The notes beneath the pieces are model-generated. The model was not told where the DNA came from. It ran no database searches and saw only the letters and a list, made by a program, of their open reading frames with translations. From NCBI GenBank assembly GCA_046732855.1, contig JBKPNX010000237.1, forward strand, positions 1 through 9,281: 9,281 bases of DNA, in the 5' to 3' direction. The DNA is from JBKPNX01 sp046732855. GTDB lineage: Bacteria > Pseudomonadota > Alphaproteobacteria > Geminicoccales > Geminicoccaceae. Numbering within the stretch: the first letter of the stretch is position 1; every line of letters begins with the position of its first letter. The position numbers and the translations under genes were made by a program. Positions 6,331-9,281 of this stretch are shown one piece after another.

Positions 6331-9004
6331 CGGCATTGCTCACCGATGGCATCGGCCCAAGCGCATATGCCACAGCCTGCTCCAACGACATCGACCGGCC
6401 CTCTGCCCAGGCAGCTTTGAATGACGCCTTTGGAAGTTGCGCACGCAATTCGCCAACACTTCGATCCAAGGTGGCGCGTTCAAGGGGGAAAAGCGTGATA
6501 CCAGCCGCTCTGCATATTGCCGCCGTGGCGGCGAACAGCTTGGCCGCCATCTCCAGTCTGCGTTCGGCTTTTGCCAGCTCGGCAAAGTAGATCAGAGACA
6601 TCGTCGGTCCAAACCTGTCCCTGGCATCCATGAATATTTTAGCGCTCTCCTGAAGATTCTGTCTTGCCAGCTGCAGGCTGCCGATTTGAATTTTCAGTGC
6701 AGCCAAGAAGGTGCGGCAGTATGCTTCGTTGATCTTCATGCCTATCTCATCCGACACTCTTAGTCCATCAGCGAATATGGTCTCGGCGTCTGCGTAATCG
6801 CCTTTACGCATCAGTGCATACCCGAGATCAACGCAATGGAATCCTTGCATCCATTTATCTTCTTGCTCTTGAGCGAGACGACGCGTTTCTTGTAGCAGCA
6901 ATATGCCGTCTTCCAAGTCACCTTGCATCGCGGTGGCAACACCCAGCAGTTCAAGAGCCAGCGCAATCTCATGTTTGTCATTGGCTTCTTGGGCAATCTC
7001 GGCACTCTTTTTGCAATAAGTCTTCATTTGTGAATAGTTGCCCTGAAAGGACGCGATCAGTGCCAACCCGTTCAGTGCCTTAGCCCTCAATGCGGCAGAA
7101 ATCTCTTCGTTGTTGTCCAATGCGGCGGTTAGCCGCTTCGTTCCTTCCGTTTGATAACTTATGTACCAGAGAAAGCGTAATGCGCCCGCCAGCCGGAGGG
7201 CGTCTTCAGGGTTGCTATGCTCTGTCAAACTCCAGTCCAGTGCTGTGCGAAGATTATCGAGTTCTGTTTCCAGAATCTTGAAATACGCAGGGTCCTCTCG
7301 TCCCACCACGTCTATCTCACCTGATTGCGCTAGCCCGAGGAAGTAAGCCAGGTGCCGGGCTCGTATTCGAGATTCTTCATCTGATTCGACCAATTTCTCG
7401 TGCGCGTATTGGCGAATCGTCTCCAGCATCTGGTAGCGAATTTCGGGTGGCCCTCGGTTGGCGACGACCAACGACTTGTTCACCAGCTCGTCCAGAAGGT
7501 CCATCACGGGGTGGGACAAGATCAGACCTGGTCTCGCATCCTGCGAACACACCGCCTCCGCCGCTTGGAGCGTCCAGCCGCCCGTGAATACCGACAGCCG
7601 TCGCAACAGCGCCCGCTCTTGTTCGGTGAGCAGTTTGTGGCTCCAGTCGATCAGCGCTCGCAGCGTCTGATGGCGCTGCAAGGTGCGGCTGCCACCGGTC
7701 AGCAACTGGAACTGGTTGTCCAGGCGTGCCGCGATCTGGTCCACGCTGAGTGAGCGGGCCCGCGCCGCGGCCAGCTCAATGGCAAGGGGAATGCCGTCCA
7801 GCCGCTGGCAGATCTGAGCCACCGCCTGGGCATTGATGTCGGTCACGGCAGGGTCGGGAGCGACGACGACGGCACGATCGATGAACAGGCGAACGGCGTC
7901 GTACTGAGTGATGCCTGGGGCATCGTGTATTGTCGAGGGCGCCCCCCGGTCGTCCCCGCGCTCCGGGAACGCTAGCGACGGCACCTGGTACGTCGTCTCG
8001 CCGGCAACGCGCAACGCTTCGCGGCTGGTCGCCAGGATCTTCAGCTCGGGGCAGGCCCGTAACAACCCGTCGGCAAGCCGCGCGCACGCTTCGACGACGT
8101 GCTCACAGTTGTCCAGGAGGAGCAACAGGTGCCGGGCGCGCAGGGCGTCGGTCAGCGTGGCCAACCTCGGCCGGCCCACTTCTTCCGGAACGCCCAACGC
8201 CATCGCGACCGATTGCGGCACCAGCCCGGGATCGGACAGCGGCGCCAGCTCGACCAGCCACACGCCATCGTTGAACGTGTCCAGTTCCTCGGCCGCCACC
8301 TGCAGCGCCAGGCGCGTCTTGCCGGTGCCGCCCACGCCAGTGAGCGTCAGCAGTCTTGCCGCCGAGAGCAGGCCCTTGACTTCGGTGATTTGATTCTCGC
8401 GCCCGATGAAGCTCGTGAGCTGCACGGGCAGATTGTTGGGCCGCAGGTCGAGCGTGTTGAGCGGCGGGAAGTTTGTGGGCAGCCCAGACGCGATCAGCTG
8501 GTACACGTGCTCCGGGCGAATGAGGTCCTTCAGTCGGCGTTGGCCGAGATCGCGCAGCGTAAGCTCAGGCACGGCTCCATGACGCACCAGCTCATAAGTC
8601 GTCTGAGTGAGGAGAATCTGGCCACCGTGTCCGGCGGCCATCAGGCGCGCGGCTCGATTGAGCGCCGGGCCAAAGTAGTCGCCCTCGCGCTCTTCGGCCG
8701 GACCGGTGTGCAGCGCCATCCGAGCCCGAAGCGGGCCGATCTCGCTACCCGTTTCTGCCAGGAGCGAACGCTGAGCCTGCACGGCGGCGGCGAGAGCCGC
8801 ATCCGCTGTGCCAAAGGCGGCCAGGAGACCGTCCCCCATGGTCTTGACCACATAGCCCAGATGCGCCTCGACGGCGTCTCGCAGAATCGCATCGTGTCGG
8901 GCGACAGCTGCCCTCATCGCCTCGGGATGCTGGTCCCAAAGCCTGGTGCTGCCCTCGATATCGGTGAAAAGGAAGGTGACGGTACCGGTGGGTCGCTCGG
9001 CCAC
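6314..9004 (-). CDS. Class III cyclase / STAND ATPase / TPR signalling protein
   Basis: An 896-residue cytoplasmic protein with no signal peptide or membrane segment. Residues 7-170 form a class III nucleotide cyclase domain: FLFTDIEGST with metal Asp 15, KTMGDG with Lys 54 and metal Asp 58, and GDYFGPALNRAARL with Asp 109, Asn 116 and Arg 120. Lys 54 and Asp 109 sit where adenine-selecting residues lie, so cyclic AMP is the likely product. After a linker comes an AfsR/LuxR-type STAND ATPase: SFIGREN (198-203), Walker A GVGGTGKT (223-230), Walker B LLLLLDNCEH (293-302), TSRE (326-329) and GIPLAIELAAAR (405-416). Residues about 555-850 are helical TPR-like repeats, probably the sensing part. 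Relatives often end in a LuxR DNA-binding domain; none is seen here. The start is GTG 9004, fixed by an in-frame TAG seven codons upstream and a GAGG site six bases before it. The DNA for the ATPase part is about 70% GC, that for the repeats about 45-53%. Ligand and target are unknown. Confidence 0.93.
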   Translation of the reverse strand: MAERPTGTVTFLFTDIEGSTRLWDQHPEAMRAAVARHDAILRDAVEAHLGYVVKTMGDGLLAAFGTADAALAAAVQAQRSLLAETGSEIGPLRARMALHTGPAEEREGDYFGPALNRAARLMAAGHGGQILLTQTTYELVRHGAVPELTLRDLGQRRLKDLIRPEHVYQLIASGLPTNFPPLNTLDLRPNNLPVQLTSFIGRENQITEVKGLLSAARLLTLTGVGGTGKTRLALQVAAEELDTFNDGVWLVELAPLSDPGLVPQSVAMALGVPEEVGRPRLATLTDALRARHLLLLLDNCEHVVEACARLADGLLRACPELKILATSREALRVAGETTYQVPSLAFPERGDDRGAPSTIHDAPGITQYDAVRLFIDRAVVVAPDPAVTDINAQAVAQICQRLDGIPLAIELAAARARSLSVDQIAARLDNQFQLLTGGSRTLQRHQTLRALIDWSHKLLTEQERALLRRLSVFTGGWTLQAAEAVCSQDARPGLILSHPVMDLLDELVNKSLVVANRGPPEIRYQMLETIRQYAHEKLVESDEESRIRARHLAYFLGLAQSGEIDVVGREDPAYFKILETELDNLRTALDWSLTEHSNPEDALRLAGALRFLWYISYQTEGTKRLTAALDNNEEISAALRAKALNGLALIASFQGNYSQMKTYCKKSAEIAQEANDKHEIALALELLGVATAMQGDLEDGILLLQETRRLAQEQEDKWMQGFHCVDLGYALMRKGDYADAETIFADGLRVSDEIGMKINEAYCRTFLAALKIQIGSLQLARQNLQESAKIFMDARDRFGPTMSLIYFAELAKAERRLEMAAKLFAATAAICRAAGITLFPLERATLDRSVGELRAQLPKASFKAAWAEGRSMSLEQAVAYALGPMPSVSNAARDDA

Positions 9005-9021
9005 GGATCGCCTCGTGTACT

Positions 9022-9045
9022 AGCCGGCTTCCCCATCTGCCGGCT
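9022..9045 (-). repeat. Inverted repeat in the cyclase leader, proximal
   Basis: AGCCGGC (9022-9028) and GCCGGCT (9039-9045) are perfect 7-bp arms around a 10-base centre, beginning 18 bases before the GTG start and just outside the ribosome-binding site. In RNA this would be a stable hairpin close to the start; in DNA it could be an operator. The role is inferred. Confidence 0.4.
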
Positions 9046-9085
9046 CCGGACACTGATGATCCGCCGTTCCAAAGCGATTGGCAAC

Positions 9086-9112
9086 GCTCCGGCGCCACAA
9101 ACCAACCGGAGC
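9086..9112 (-). repeat. Inverted repeat in the cyclase leader, distal
   Basis: GCTCCGG (9086-9092) and CCGGAGC (9106-9112) are perfect 7-bp arms around a 13-base centre, 82-108 bases before the cyclase start. It has the same arm length as the proximal repeat and a shared CCGG core. Either could arise by chance in GC-rich DNA. Confidence 0.35.
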
Positions 9113-9281
9113 TCAGTGCAGGCGCGCCGAAGAACAAGTTCCGTGCGAGCATGCTTACCGCCAGTCAGCAGTGAAGCTGACGACCAAAAAAAGGTTATGG
9201 GCTTGCCAAGAAACTAGAATTTTGCCACTTCAGACGAATTGCCAATTCACTCCTGTTCCTCCCAGCCCAGCGGCCCATTCC

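Larger units (their letters stand above)
9005..9281. other. Leader and upstream region of the cyclase gene
   Basis: No gene is supported in these 277 bases. The part next to the GTG start holds two inverted repeats, listed separately. Further out (9180-9260) the sequence is AT-richer and includes an A7 run on the plus strand (9186-9192). I found no convincing -35/-10 pair on the minus strand. Open frames here are short continuations of frames antisense to the cyclase gene. Confidence 0.5.

Noticed and set aside
5143..6336. Minus-strand open frame of 397 codons
   Set aside because: Antisense to dppF, with Arg/Ala/His-rich low-complexity content and no recognisable domain.
8099..9217. Plus-strand open frame of 372 codons
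   Set aside because: Antisense to the cyclase and ATPase domains, which are clearly real on the minus strand.

Overview
The window is high-GC DNA (hand counts of single 60-base lines in the gene-dense parts give about 57-70% GC). It fits a Pseudomonadota-type genome, perhaps an alphaproteobacterium. The lineage guess rests on the close likeness of DppA, DppD and DppF to the Escherichia coli proteins, on TTGAC-type promoter candidates and on GC-rich codon use. No rRNA or other marker gene is present to fix it.

Layout. A small cupin-fold protein lies at the left edge (61-465, +). Next is a stretch with no convincing gene (466-709), then an AT-richer, decayed SGNH/GDSL-hydrolase-like gene (about 710-1390, +) carrying two frameshifts and an in-frame stop. 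The centre is a dipeptide/oligopeptide ABC uptake locus in two divergent arms. dppA (binding protein) is at 1572-3170 on the minus strand, with a short XdhC/CoxI-family gene (3460-3780) upstream of it on the same strand. The two ATPase genes dppD (4069-5079) and dppF (5182-6261) are on the plus strand. No dppB or dppC permease gene is in the window, although these normally sit between dppA and dppD. The right third is one large minus-strand gene (6314-9004). It encodes an N-terminal class III nucleotide cyclase domain, a STAND/AfsR-like ATPase and a C-terminal TPR-type helical repeat region. It converges on dppF.

How the parts would work together. DppA would capture peptides in the periplasm. 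DppD and DppF would form the heterodimeric cytoplasmic ATPase that powers import through a DppB/DppC channel encoded elsewhere or lost. Candidate sigma-70 promoters lie upstream of dppA and of dppD, and each carries a perfect inverted repeat in its core region, which suggests repressor control of each arm. The XdhC-like protein belongs to a molybdenum-hydroxylase maturation family, but no such enzyme is encoded here. The cyclase/STAND protein looks like a stand-alone signalling protein that would couple ligand sensing by its repeat region to cyclic nucleotide synthesis. Its cyclase residues appear intact, and two short inverted repeats lie in its leader.

I see no tRNA, rRNA, CRISPR array, insertion sequence or phage gene, and no clearly new multi-gene system. 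The most unusual points are the split dpp locus without permeases, the paired promoter palindromes, the intact cyclase-STAND-TPR fusion with a base-composition step inside it, and the multiply broken SGNH gene.
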